Source: Dyella choica (GTDB lineage Bacteria; Pseudomonadota; Gammaproteobacteria; Xanthomonadales; Rhodanobacteraceae). Taken from it: a DNA stretch of 35,072 bases. Shown here one piece after another: positions 10,594 through 18,410 of the stretch. Each line of letters begins with the position of its first letter. Positions within the stretch are counted from its first letter, which is position 1. The notes beneath the pieces were generated by a model, which searched no databases, was not told the DNA's origin, and worked only from the letters and a program-made list of their open reading frames with translations. The position numbers and the translations under genes were made by a program. The stretch lies in assembly GCF_003977665.1 (NCBI RefSeq), contig NZ_RYYV01000031.1, forward strand, positions 1 through 35,072, read 5' to 3'.

Positions 10594-10611
10594 ATATGTT
10601 CTTGAACATAT
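10594..10611. promoter_or_regulatory. Palindromic operator between tetR and gst
   Basis: ATATGTTCTTGAACATAT consists of perfect 8-bp arms around a TT centre. It sits 48 bp upstream of the tetR start and 62 bp upstream of the gst start, as expected for a TetR-family operator controlling both genes. Confidence 0.7.
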
Positions 10612-10673
10612 CAAGGACGCTGACAAACTCCGTGGCGTTCCGTTGGCTCCCCCACACCTAGGAGGCATTGATC

Positions 10674-11309
10674 ATGACCATGAAGCTGTATTACGCACCG
10701 ACCATGAATCCGCGCAAGGCATGCGCGGTGGCCAAGTATCTTGGCTCGCCGGTGGACTATGTCCGGGTGGACTTGGCACGTGGCGAGCACCGCTCGCCGG
10801 AGTTTCTGGCGTTGAATCCGAATGGCAAGGTGCCGTTGCTGATCGACGGCGATTTGCACCTATGGGAGAGCACCGCGATCATGGCTCACCTGGCGGTAAA
10901 GGCCGGCTCCGATCTGTGGCCCGCCGAGGCCGCGCGCCAGGTCGAAGTATTGCGCTGGATGTCGTGGGATCTTTGCCACTTCTCGCGCCATGGCGGCACG
11001 CTTTACTTCGAACATCACATCAAGCCGATGATCGGCCTGGGCGAGCCCACGCAGGCTGCGGTGGATGAAGCCAATGGGTTCTATAAGCGCTTCGCGACCG
11101 TGCTCGATGCCCATCTGGCGCAGCATGCGTACTTGGTAGGCGACAAGCTGAGCATTGCCGACTTCGGCGTTGGCGTGTTGTTGCCCTGGGCCAATGAAGC
11201 TCGATTGCCCATCGATGGTTTTGCCAACATCGCACGCTGGCACGAGCGGTTGATGGCGCTGCCGGCATGGCGTGAACCTTTCCCCGAGCCGCTGCCCGTT
11301 GCGGCCTAA
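10674..11309 (+). CDS. Glutathione S-transferase family protein
   Basis: The 211-residue cytosolic enzyme has an N-terminal thioredoxin-like domain (MTMKLYYAPTMNPRKACAVA; NPNGKVPLL cis-Pro loop near residue 53; ESTAIMAHLA glutathione-binding ES motif near 66) and a C-terminal all-helical domain with the conserved SIADFGVGVLLPW. It should conjugate glutathione to electrophiles or reduce them. The ATG at 10674 has TAGGAGG at ideal spacing; a TTG two codons earlier is less likely. It is divergent from a tetR gene with a shared operator, suggesting induction by the substrate. The substrate cannot be told from sequence. Confidence 0.88.
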   Translation: MTMKLYYAPTMNPRKACAVAKYLGSPVDYVRVDLARGEHRSPEFLALNPNGKVPLLIDGDLHLWESTAIMAHLAVKAGSDLWPAEAARQVEVLRWMSWDLCHFSRHGGTLYFEHHIKPMIGLGEPTQAAVDEANGFYKRFATVLDAHLAQHAYLVGDKLSIADFGVGVLLPWANEARLPIDGFANIARWHERLMALPAWREPFPEPLPVAA

Positions 11310-11321
11310 GCCGTTCCCGCT

Positions 11322-11363
11322 GCGCCGTGTAGGCTGGGATGACCATCCCAGCCTACACGGCGC
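11322..11363. repeat. REP-like hairpin, copy 2
   Basis: Two perfect 20-bp arms (11322-11341 and 11344-11363) surround a 2-nt centre, between the convergent 3' ends of gst and mutS. The core AGGCTGGGAT/ATCCCAGCCT is shared with the hairpin at 7488-7511. It may terminate both transcripts, although no T-tract follows. Confidence 0.75.
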
Positions 11364-11384
11364 CACACCAGTTGCACGGTGCCG

Positions 11385-13961
11385 TTACACCAAGGCTTTC
11401 AGTCGGTACAACACTTCCAGCGCTTCGCGCGGCGTCAGCGCATCGGGATCGACGTCCTTGAGCGCATGCTCTGCGGCAGACGGTTCGGGTGGCGCGAACA
11501 AGCCCAATTGGGGTGATGCTTCGCGTTGCGGCGAGGGCTTGGAGGCATGCGCGTGCATGCCGTTTTCGAGTTCCGCCAGCGTCTTGCGCGCATCCGCAAT
11601 CACTGCTTTGGGCAAACCGGCCAAGGCGGCCACCTGCAAGCCGAAGCTGCGATTGGCAGGCCCTTCCTTCACGGCGTGCATGAAGACGAGCTGGTCGCCG
11701 TATTCGACGGCATCCAGATGCACATTGGCGATGCTTGGGATTTCGGACGCCAGTTCCGTCAGCTCGAAATAATGGGTGGCGAACAGCGTATAAGCCCTGC
11801 TGCTCGCGGCCAGATGCACTGCCGCGGCGCGAGCCAGGGCGAGGCCGTCATAGGTGCTGGTGCCACGCCCCACTTCATCCATCAGCACCAGGCTATGCGG
11901 CGTGGCGTTGTGCAGGATGTTCGCCGTTTCGCTCATCTCCACCATGAAGGTGGATTGCCCGCGCGACAGATCGTCGCCGGCGCCGATACGGGTGAAGATG
12001 CGATCGATCGGGCCGATCACCGTGCGCGAGGCCGGTACATAGCTGCCGATATGCGCGAGCAGCACGATCAGTGCGTTCTGGCGCATGTAGGTGGATTTAC
12101 CACCCATGTTCGGGCCGGTGATCACCAGCATGCGGCGCTGCTCATCCAGCACCAGGTCGTTCGGCTCGAACGGCTCCTCGCGCACCTTTTCCACTACCGG
12201 ATGACGGCCGCGCTCGATCTTCAGGCCCGGCTCGTCGGTGAGTTCGGGGGCACTCCAGTCCAGCACCTGGGCGCGTTCGGCCAGAGTGCACAGCACGTCG
12301 AGTTCCGCCATCGAGGCGGCGGCATGCTTGAGCGGCTCCAACTGTGCAGTGAGCGTGTCGAGCAGAGTCTCGTAGAGTGCGCGCTCGCGCATCAGCGAGC
12401 GTTCCTTGGCGGAAAGCACCTTGTCTTCGAAGGTTTTCAGCTCTTCGGTGATATAGCGTTCCGCGTTCTTGGTGGTTTGCCTGCGCGTGTAGTGTGTGGG
12501 CGCCTTGTCCGACTGTGCCTTGCTGATTTCGATGTAGTAGCCGTGTACGCGGTTATAGCCGACTTTCAGCGTAGGGATGCCGCTGGTGGCCTTTTCGCGT
12601 TCTTCGAGTTCGACCAGGTATTGATCGGCATGCGTGGCAAGGCGGCGCAGTTCGTCCAGCTCCGCGTCGTAACCGTCGGCGATGATGCCGCCGTCACGCA
12701 ACAGTACGGGCGGTTGTGCGACGACGGCGCGCTTGAGCAATTCGGCGATAGCTGCGTGATCGCCAATGCCTTCCACCAGGGCGTGCAATAGCGGGCTGTC
12801 CAGGCTGGCGGTCGATTCGCGCAATACGGGCGCGGCAGCCAGGCCATCGCGGAGCGTGGAAAGATCGCGCGGACGCGCCGAACGCAAGGCCACGCGGGCA
12901 AGAATACGTTCCAGGTCGCCGATGCCGCGCAGCTGTTCGCGCAGGGTCTCGTCGCGGCGCGTTTCGATCAGCGCGCCGATGGCTTGATGCCGGCGCCGCA
13001 GGGTATCGCGCGATCGCAGCGGCCGGTTGAGCCAGCGGCGCATCAGGCGTGCGCCCATCGGCGTCACGGTTTCATCGAGCACGCCAAGCAGGCTGTGTTC
13101 GACGCGTCCGCTGGGGTGGGTATCCAGTTCGAGGTTGCGGCGCGTGGCGGCATCCAGTGCAATCGTTTCGCTCGCGCTTTCCACCGCCATGCCCGAAAGA
13201 TGCGGCAGCGCGCTTTTCTGTGTCTCTTCCACATAGCCGAGCAGGCAGCCGGCGGCGGCGATGGCCAGCGGCAGATTGTCGACGCCGAAGCCGCCAAGAT
13301 CGCGCGTGCCGAAGAAGCGATTCAGTTCGCGCCGTGCCGCATCGCCGTCAAAATGCCACGGCGGCCGCTTGCGCACGCCGGGCAGGGCGCTGACCAGTTT
13401 CGGCCACGCCACGTCTTCGCCGACCAGCGTTTCCGCCGGTTGCAGGCGCGCCAATTCCGCCGCCAGCGCCTCCGCACCCGGCACCTCGCTGAGCAGAAAG
13501 CGGCCGCTGGAAAGGTCCACCCAGGCCAAGCCATAGCTGCCATGCGCGCCGGCGGCGATCGCCAGCAAGAGGTTGTCGCGGCGTTCTTCCAGCAGCGCGG
13601 CATCAGTCACCGTGCCAGGCGTGACGATGCGTACCACCTTGCGTTCCACCGGTCCTTTGGCCAGTGCCGGGTCGCCGATCTGCTCGCAGATCGCCACCGA
13701 TTCGCCCAGCCGCACCAGCTTGGCCAGGTAATTTTCCACCGCGTGGTACGGCACCCCCGCCATCGGAATCGGCTGGCCTGCGGACTGGCCGCGTTGCGTG
13801 AGCGTGATGTCCAGCAGACGCGCCGCCTTGCGTGCGTCCTCATAGAACAGCTCGTAGAAATCGCCCATGCGAAAGAACAGCAGCACGTCCGGATGCGCGG
13901 CTTTGGCCGCGAGGTATTGACGCATGAGAGGGGTGTGCAGGTTCAGATCTTCTTGATTCAT
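11385..13961 (-). CDS. mutS: DNA mismatch repair protein MutS
   Basis: MutS recognises base mismatches and small loops and recruits MutL in an ATP-dependent manner. The 858-residue length is normal. The N-terminal mismatch-binding domain has the conserved [11 protein letters not shown], with the Phe-X-Glu wedge. The connector, lever and clamp domains follow. The ATPase domain has Walker [16 protein letters not shown] at about residues 613-627 and the [14 protein letters not shown] signature. I place the start at the ATG at 13961 ([17 protein letters not shown]). The frame stays open another 324 bp upstream, through a repeat element, so automatic annotation may call too long an N-terminus. The ribosome-binding site before 13961 is weak. 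Confidence 0.95.
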   Translation of the reverse strand: MNQEDLNLHTPLMRQYLAAKAAHPDVLLFFRMGDFYELFYEDARKAARLLDITLTQRGQSAGQPIPMAGVPYHAVENYLAKLVRLGESVAICEQIGDPALAKGPVERKVVRIVTPGTVTDAALLEERRDNLLLAIAAGAHGSYGLAWVDLSSGRFLLSEVPGAEALAAELARLQPAETLVGEDVAWPKLVSALPGVRKRPPWHFDGDAARRELNRFFGTRDLGGFGVDNLPLAIAAAGCLLGYVEETQKSALPHLSGMAVESASETIALDAATRRNLELDTHPSGRVEHSLLGVLDETVTPMGARLMRRWLNRPLRSRDTLRRRHQAIGALIETRRDETLREQLRGIGDLERILARVALRSARPRDLSTLRDGLAAAPVLRESTASLDSPLLHALVEGIGDHAAIAELLKRAVVAQPPVLLRDGGIIADGYDAELDELRRLATHADQYLVELEEREKATSGIPTLKVGYNRVHGYYIEISKAQSDKAPTHYTRRQTTKNAERYITEELKTFEDKVLSAKERSLMRERALYETLLDTLTAQLEPLKHAAASMAELDVLCTLAERAQVLDWSAPELTDEPGLKIERGRHPVVEKVREEPFEPNDLVLDEQRRMLVITGPNMGGKSTYMRQNALIVLLAHIGSYVPASRTVIGPIDRIFTRIGAGDDLSRGQSTFMVEMSETANILHNATPHSLVLMDEVGRGTSTYDGLALARAAAVHLAASSRAYTLFATHYFELTELASEIPSIANVHLDAVEYGDQLVFMHAVKEGPANRSFGLQVAALAGLPKAVIADARKTLAELENGMHAHASKPSPQREASPQLGLFAPPEPSAAEHALKDVDPDALTPREALEVLYRLKALV

Positions 13962-14300
13962 GCGGTCGGGTGACAGGACAGGCGGGTGCAGCCAGGTCCT
14001 TGGCTGGAGGGAATCCTGAAAGTCTCGCATGGACGCGGTGCTTTGCCTATTTGTACGCAGGGGGCTGAGCGAGTGCGCCTTGCGGAGGTCAAATCCCGTA
14101 CTAAGGATGGTCTGAAAAAGTCCGTCACAGACTTTTTCAGACGCGCCGCGTCCGGTACACGCCCGGACGCGGCTACGCCAAATCAGGCGCTTACGCGCTT
14201 GATTCGCGGCGGGCCTTCCCTGGCCCGCGGAAACTCTGAACTTATTCAGAGTTTCCCTAACGGGAGCACAGGGAGATGGGGGCACGCGATGCGCCGAGGG
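13962..14300. other. Region upstream of mutS, mostly a structured repeat
   Basis: No separate gene is supported. The repeat at 14103-14256 fills most of it, and the mutS reading frame stays open through the repeat. The rest shows nothing recognisable. Confidence 0.5.
14103..14256 (+). repeat. ~150-bp multi-hairpin dispersed repeat, copy A
   Basis: This aligns along its full length with the reverse complement of 23770-23919. One end is a perfect 12-bp stem (TCTGAAAAAGTC 14111-14122 with GACTTTTTCAGA 14130-14141), the other a perfect 12-bp stem (GGAAACTCTGAA 14229-14240 with TTCAGAGTTTCC 14245-14256). Between them are further stems (GCGTCCGG/CCGGACGC, AATCA/TGATT, CGGGCC/GGCCCG). No transposase is encoded. 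It is a non-coding structural repeat or a miniature mobile element. Confidence 0.82.
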
Positions 14301-15404
14301 TCAGTCCCTCTTGGTTTGGGTCTGCTGGTCGGGCACAGCCTGCAATGCGGGGGACGGATTTGGCGATCGCGGTAGCGGTTGGCGAGGCTCAGAGCGTTCC
14401 AACTGCCAGAGCTGAGTTGCGGCCAAGCCACCGTAATACGCATTGATGTGGCGTAGCAGTTGCCCGGCGACATCGATCCTTCCGTTTTGCAACGATTGCC
14501 CGGCTTGATCCAGCTCGGCATTCAGCGCCTGCTCGATGCGTGCGCGGCATGCCTTGAGCTTGTCCTGATCTACAGGGTGATGCTGATCCAGTGCAAGCAA
14601 CGCGCGCTCCAGCGCTGCTGGATTAGCCAGTTCATGGCCTAGCCATGGCATGGTCACGGTATCGACGTCCGTGATGCACCACTTGTCCAGCGAATGGCGG
14701 CTCAGCCGATCCATTTCCAGCCGCTCGCGGTCCTCAAGGCCGGTGAGATAGACCAGGCGGGTGGAGGTCTGCAACTGCTCCATCAGGGACGCCTGCGGGA
14801 GAGGGATGGTGTCGCCGAGGGGATCGCTGCCGGCGTCGAGCAGGACGCCGTGGAACAAGTCCGGATAGCCCACCGCGAGGCGCAACGCCACCCGTGAACC
14901 GCCGGAAAAGCCGCCGACATAGATACGCCGCGGATCGATGCGATAGCGCGCCATCACGTTGATGGCGGAAAGCAAGGCCAGTGGTTCGCGGCGATCGAGC
15001 GGGTCGGCCTCGTTGCCCGAATGGGCGGCAGTGACCAGGATGATGCCGCGGCGTTCCAGTACACCGGTCCAGCGTGGCGGCACCCTGGCCTCGTCCCAGG
15101 GGGGGACGAAAACCAGCAAGGCGTAGCCGTCGGGCGGCTCCTTGGCGGGGACGTAGAGGGCGAAGCGTTCGTGTTCAAGCCCGATCGGTTGCACGTCGTC
15201 CGTGCGCTGCTGCAGGCGTGCTGCATCGAGCGGGCTGAGCATGCGGGTGGCAAGTTGCCGGCTGCCGGATAGCGGGCTGTACTGCGAGAACACCACGTCG
15301 GTGAACAAGCCGGTGGCTGGCGGATCCGTGGCGATGGCTGTGGCACATGGCAGCACAGACAGTCCGGCCAGCAGCAAACTGAAGCGGGTCCCGGATCCTT
15401 TCAT
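14301..15404 (-). CDS. Secreted alpha/beta hydrolase (putative esterase)
   Basis: The 367-residue protein has an N-terminal signal peptide (hydrophobic core SLLLAGLSVL, probable cleavage after ATAIA near residue 25). It has an alpha/beta hydrolase fold with nucleophile elbow GFSGGS (Ser167) and a likely catalytic His257 in WLGHELANP. RRIYVGGFSGG resembles the PHB-depolymerase-like and dienelactone-type esterases, but the substrate cannot be assigned. A C-terminal region after ~260 is helical and Gln-rich, ending in a Pro/Gln-rich tail, and has no known domain. It should act in the periplasm or outside the cell. The ATG at 15404 is the only start that keeps the signal peptide intact. Confidence 0.75.
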   Translation of the reverse strand: MKGSGTRFSLLLAGLSVLPCATAIATDPPATGLFTDVVFSQYSPLSGSRQLATRMLSPLDAARLQQRTDDVQPIGLEHERFALYVPAKEPPDGYALLVFVPPWDEARVPPRWTGVLERRGIILVTAAHSGNEADPLDRREPLALLSAINVMARYRIDPRRIYVGGFSGGSRVALRLAVGYPDLFHGVLLDAGSDPLGDTIPLPQASLMEQLQTSTRLVYLTGLEDRERLEMDRLSRHSLDKWCITDVDTVTMPWLGHELANPAALERALLALDQHHPVDQDKLKACRARIEQALNAELDQAGQSLQNGRIDVAGQLLRHINAYYGGLAATQLWQLERSEPRQPLPRSPNPSPALQAVPDQQTQTKRD

Positions 15405-15503
15405 GCCGGCAGGCTAGCACGGGGCCTGCAGTCCCGCAGGGACTTGGAAGCGAGCCATCATCTTGGAAACAATGGGGTTCCCCTCAGAAACACGGTCGGT
15501 GCC

Positions 15504-16013
15504 ATGACGCTTTCGTCCTTTCCTGCTGATGCCGCGCTGACGGTGCTGGCTACGCGCGTCGCCACTGCGATGCAGCAGCACAAGTTGATGCTGGCTTGCG
15601 CCGAATCCTGCAGCGGTGGCTGGATTGCCAAGGCGCTCACCGACCTGTCCGGCAGCTCCGCCTGGTTCGAAGCCGGCGTGGTCAGCTATAGCAACGAGGC
15701 CAAGATGGCGCTGCTGGGTGTGCAACGTGAGACGCTGGAGCGCGCCGGCGCGGTGAGCGAGGCAACGGCACTTGAAATGGTCTGCGGTGTATTGCGGCGC
15801 CTGCATGCCGGCGTCGCGGTGGCGGTCACTGGCATTGCCGGGCCTAGCGGAGGCACGGCTGAGAAACCGGTAGGCACGGTATGGATTGCTTGGCAACGTG
15901 AAGGAAGCGATGCGCGCGCCAAACTGTTCCATTTCGGCGGCGATCGCGATGCCGTGCGGCGGCAGACGGTAGCGGCGGCCCTCGAAGGCGTGCTGCACAT
16001 GCTGACGGTCTGA
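15504..16013 (+). CDS. pncC: Nicotinamide-nucleotide amidase (CinA C-terminal domain family)
   Basis: PncC hydrolyses nicotinamide mononucleotide to nicotinate mononucleotide and ammonia in NAD recycling. The 169-residue protein consists only of the CinA C-terminal domain. Characteristic motifs are AESCSGGWIAKALTDLSGSSAWF near residues 33-54, VVSYSNEAK, and AVTGIAGPSGGT near 112-123. I chose the ATG at 15504; an upstream in-frame start would add 20 residues that do not fit. It sits directly upstream of recA, as in many gammaproteobacteria, with 127 bp between. Confidence 0.92.
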   Translation: MTLSSFPADAALTVLATRVATAMQQHKLMLACAESCSGGWIAKALTDLSGSSAWFEAGVVSYSNEAKMALLGVQRETLERAGAVSEATALEMVCGVLRRLHAGVAVAVTGIAGPSGGTAEKPVGTVWIAWQREGSDARAKLFHFGGDRDAVRRQTVAAALEGVLHMLTV

Positions 16014-16140
16014 GTAGCTGTTGACCAGCGTTCTGGCTCGGGCTCGATGTGGGATACTTCCCATCCTGCATCCCAGCCCGTGAGACGAGCACGCGGCATC
16101 ATGCTCGCCACGACCACTTTCGAACAGCGGAATCAAGACG

Positions 16141-17175
16141 ATGGATGACAACAAGCGCAAAGCGCTCGCTTCGGCCCTCGGCCAGATCGAGAAGCAATTC
16201 GGCAAGGGCGCGGTGATGCGCCTGGGCGATCGTACCGACGACAACATCGACACCGTCTCCACCGGTTCGCTGGGCCTGGATATCGCACTGGGTGTCGGCG
16301 GCCTGCCGCGCGGCCGCGTGATCGAGATCTACGGTCCGGAATCCTCGGGCAAGACCACGCTCACCCTACAGGTGATAGCCAACTGCCAAAAGAACGGCGG
16401 CACGGCTGCTTTCGTCGACGCCGAGCATGCGCTCGATCCCATCTACGCTCAGAAGCTGGGCGTGAACATCGATGACCTGCTGGTTTCGCAGCCCGATACC
16501 GGTGAGCAGGCGCTGGAAATCGCCGACATGCTGGTGCGCTCCGGCGCGGTGGAGGTGGTGGTGATCGACTCCGTCGCCGCGCTTACGCCCAAGGCCGAAA
16601 TCGAGGGTGAAATGGGCGACTCTCACGTCGGCCTGCATGCCCGCCTGATGAGCCAGGCGCTACGCAAGCTCACCGCCAACATCAAGAAATCCAATTGCCT
16701 GGTGATCTTCATCAACCAGATCCGCATGAAGATCGGCGTGATGTTCGGCAACCCTGAAACCACCACCGGCGGCAATGCCTTGAAGTTCTACGCCTCCGTG
16801 CGCCTGGACATCCGCCGCATCGGCGCGGTGAAGAAGGGCGAGGAAGTGATCGGCTCAGAAACGCGCGTGAAGGTGGTAAAGAACAAAGTGGCGCCACCGT
16901 TCCGCCAGGCGGAGTTCGAAATCCTCTACGGCGAAGGCAGCTCGCGCGAAGGCGAGATCATCGAGCTGGGCGTGGCGCAGAACCTGATCGATAAGTCCGG
17001 CGCCTGGTACAGCTACAAGGGTGACCGCATCGGCCAGGGCAAGGAAAACGTGCGCCAGTTCCTGCGCGACAACCCGGCCATCGCCAACGAGATCGACCGC
17101 GAATTGCGCGCACGCCTGCTGGTAGGTGGCGGCGGTACCATGGCTGCTTCCGAACAAGCGGTGGAGGAAGCGTGA
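16141..17175 (+). CDS. recA: Recombinase RecA
   Basis: RecA forms ATP-dependent filaments on single-stranded DNA, drives strand exchange and triggers LexA self-cleavage. The 344-residue length is normal. Walker [10 protein letters not shown] lies at about residues 65-73, followed by [10 protein letters not shown] (Walker B), the L2 region with [17 protein letters not shown], and an acidic C-terminus. The usual SOS operator forms (CTGT-N8-ACAG or the TTAGTA-type of xanthomonads) are not visible in the 127 bp upstream, so SOS control may act elsewhere or use a divergent box. It is followed 2 bp later by an SDR gene rather than recX. Confidence 0.98.
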   Translation: MDDNKRKALASALGQIEKQFGKGAVMRLGDRTDDNIDTVSTGSLGLDIALGVGGLPRGRVIEIYGPESSGKTTLTLQVIANCQKNGGTAAFVDAEHALDPIYAQKLGVNIDDLLVSQPDTGEQALEIADMLVRSGAVEVVVIDSVAALTPKAEIEGEMGDSHVGLHARLMSQALRKLTANIKKSNCLVIFINQIRMKIGVMFGNPETTTGGNALKFYASVRLDIRRIGAVKKGEEVIGSETRVKVVKNKVAPPFRQAEFEILYGEGSSREGEIIELGVAQNLIDKSGAWYSYKGDRIGQGKENVRQFLRDNPAIANEIDRELRARLLVGGGGTMAASEQAVEEA

Positions 17176-17177
17176 GC

Positions 17178-17807
17178 ATGGCAGAGCGACGGCTGAGAAT
17201 TCTGTTGGTCGGGGCCTCGGGCACCTTGGGACGCGCGGTCGAGGCGGAACTCAAGCCTCGCCACGAAGTGATCGCTGCCGGACGCGGCTCCGGCAGCCTG
17301 CGTATCGACCTCACCGACGTCGCCAGCATCCAGAGCGCCCTGCAGCAGGCGGGCGAGCTGGATGCGGTGATCAGCGCAGCGGGCAATGTCACGTTTGCCC
17401 CTCTGGAGGCCTTCAAGCCAGCGCCGTACGGCGAATCCCTGCATACGCAGGGCCTCGCCGACAAGTTGATGGGGCAGGTGAACCTGGCCCTGGCGGCCCG
17501 CGATCATCTGCGCGATGGCGGCTCGATCACCCTCACGACCGGCATCCTTTCCGAGCAACCGATCGTGGCGGGCAGTTCCGCGAGCCTGGTCAACGGCGCG
17601 GTGGAGGCCTTTGTGCGTGCCGCGGCGATCGAACTGCCGCGCGGCTTGCGCATCAATGTGGTGAGTCCCAACGTGCTCACCGAGTCGATGCCGGCCTATG
17701 CGCCGTTCTTCCGTGGCTTCGAGCCGGTCAGCGCGGCGCGTGCGGCCATGGCCTTCAGCCGCAGCGTGGAAGGGGCGCAGACCGGGCAGGTCTACAAGGT
17801 GTACTGA
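17178..17807 (+). CDS. Atypical short-chain dehydrogenase/reductase, between recA and recX
   Basis: The 209-residue protein has a Rossmann N-terminus (LLVGASGTLGRAV near residues 9-21), SAAGN in place of NNAG near 74, and SSASLVNGAVEAFVRAAA where classical enzymes have Ser and YxxxK. The catalytic Tyr is replaced by Leu and the Lys is missing, so ordinary SDR chemistry is doubtful. The NGA.EAFVRAAAIELP pattern is seen in a group of short proteobacterial SDR proteins of unknown role. Its ATG lies 2 bp after the recA stop, with GGAGGAAG inside the recA end as ribosome-binding site, so it is likely co-transcribed and translationally coupled with recA. Confidence 0.82.
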   Translation: MAERRLRILLVGASGTLGRAVEAELKPRHEVIAAGRGSGSLRIDLTDVASIQSALQQAGELDAVISAAGNVTFAPLEAFKPAPYGESLHTQGLADKLMGQVNLALAARDHLRDGGSITLTTGILSEQPIVAGSSASLVNGAVEAFVRAAAIELPRGLRINVVSPNVLTESMPAYAPFFRGFEPVSAARAAMAFSRSVEGAQTGQVYKVY

Positions 17808-17843
17808 CGGCTTTCTCCTCCTCGGGGGATCGCTCGCATCGCC

Positions 17844-18341
17844 ATGAACAAGCGCAGTGACGATCCCGATGGCAAATCCAAGCCCAGCGCCTATGGCAAG
17901 GCGTTGGGCTTGCTTGCGCGCCGCGAACATTCCCGTAAGGAACTGCAGCAGAAACTGAACCGCAGCGGCTATGCCCGTGACGAAGCCGGGGACGCCCTCG
18001 ACCGGCTCGGCGAACAGTATTACCAGGACGACGACCGTTTCGCCGAAAGCCTGATCCGCAACCGGGCTGCCCAAGGCTATGGCCCCATGCGTCTGCGCGC
18101 CGAGCTGAAAAGCCATGGTTTGTCGGATGCGCGCATACGCGGCTTGTTGGAGGCGGCTGGCTTTGACTGGGCTGAATCCGCCGCCGCCCAGTTGCGTCGC
18201 CGTTTTGGCGCCCAAGGCACCAAGGATCCCGCCGAACGCGCCCGCCGTGCTCAATTCCTCTTGCGCCGAGGCTTTCCCGCCGCCACAGTACGGGATGTTA
18301 CCCACGCCGACGTGGACGATGCCGCTGACGAAGACCCCTGA
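17844..18341 (+). CDS. recX: Regulatory protein RecX
   Basis: RecX inhibits RecA by binding in the groove of its filament. The 165-residue protein has the three helical repeats of the family: AYGKALGLLARREHSRKEL near residue 17, DRLGEQYYQDDDRFAESLIRNRA near 54, and AAQLRRRFG near 113, with the typical RLRAELKSHGL in the middle. Length is normal. It is separated from recA by an SDR gene, not adjacent as usual, but the same-strand spacing (36 bp) still permits co-transcription. Confidence 0.92.
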   Translation: MNKRSDDPDGKSKPSAYGKALGLLARREHSRKELQQKLNRSGYARDEAGDALDRLGEQYYQDDDRFAESLIRNRAAQGYGPMRLRAELKSHGLSDARIRGLLEAAGFDWAESAAAQLRRRFGAQGTKDPAERARRAQFLLRRGFPAATVRDVTHADVDDAADEDP

Positions 18342-18410
18342 GGCCCACCACGGGCCGGGCGAGGGGTGTCTTCGTTTCGCGCCCTTTTTCGCAGCTTTGC
18401 CCCGAACCCA

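Noticed and set aside
16014..16140. Search for a LexA (SOS) box before recA
   Set aside because: Neither CTGT-N8-ACAG nor the TTAGTA-type palindrome is present; partial matches are too poor to report.
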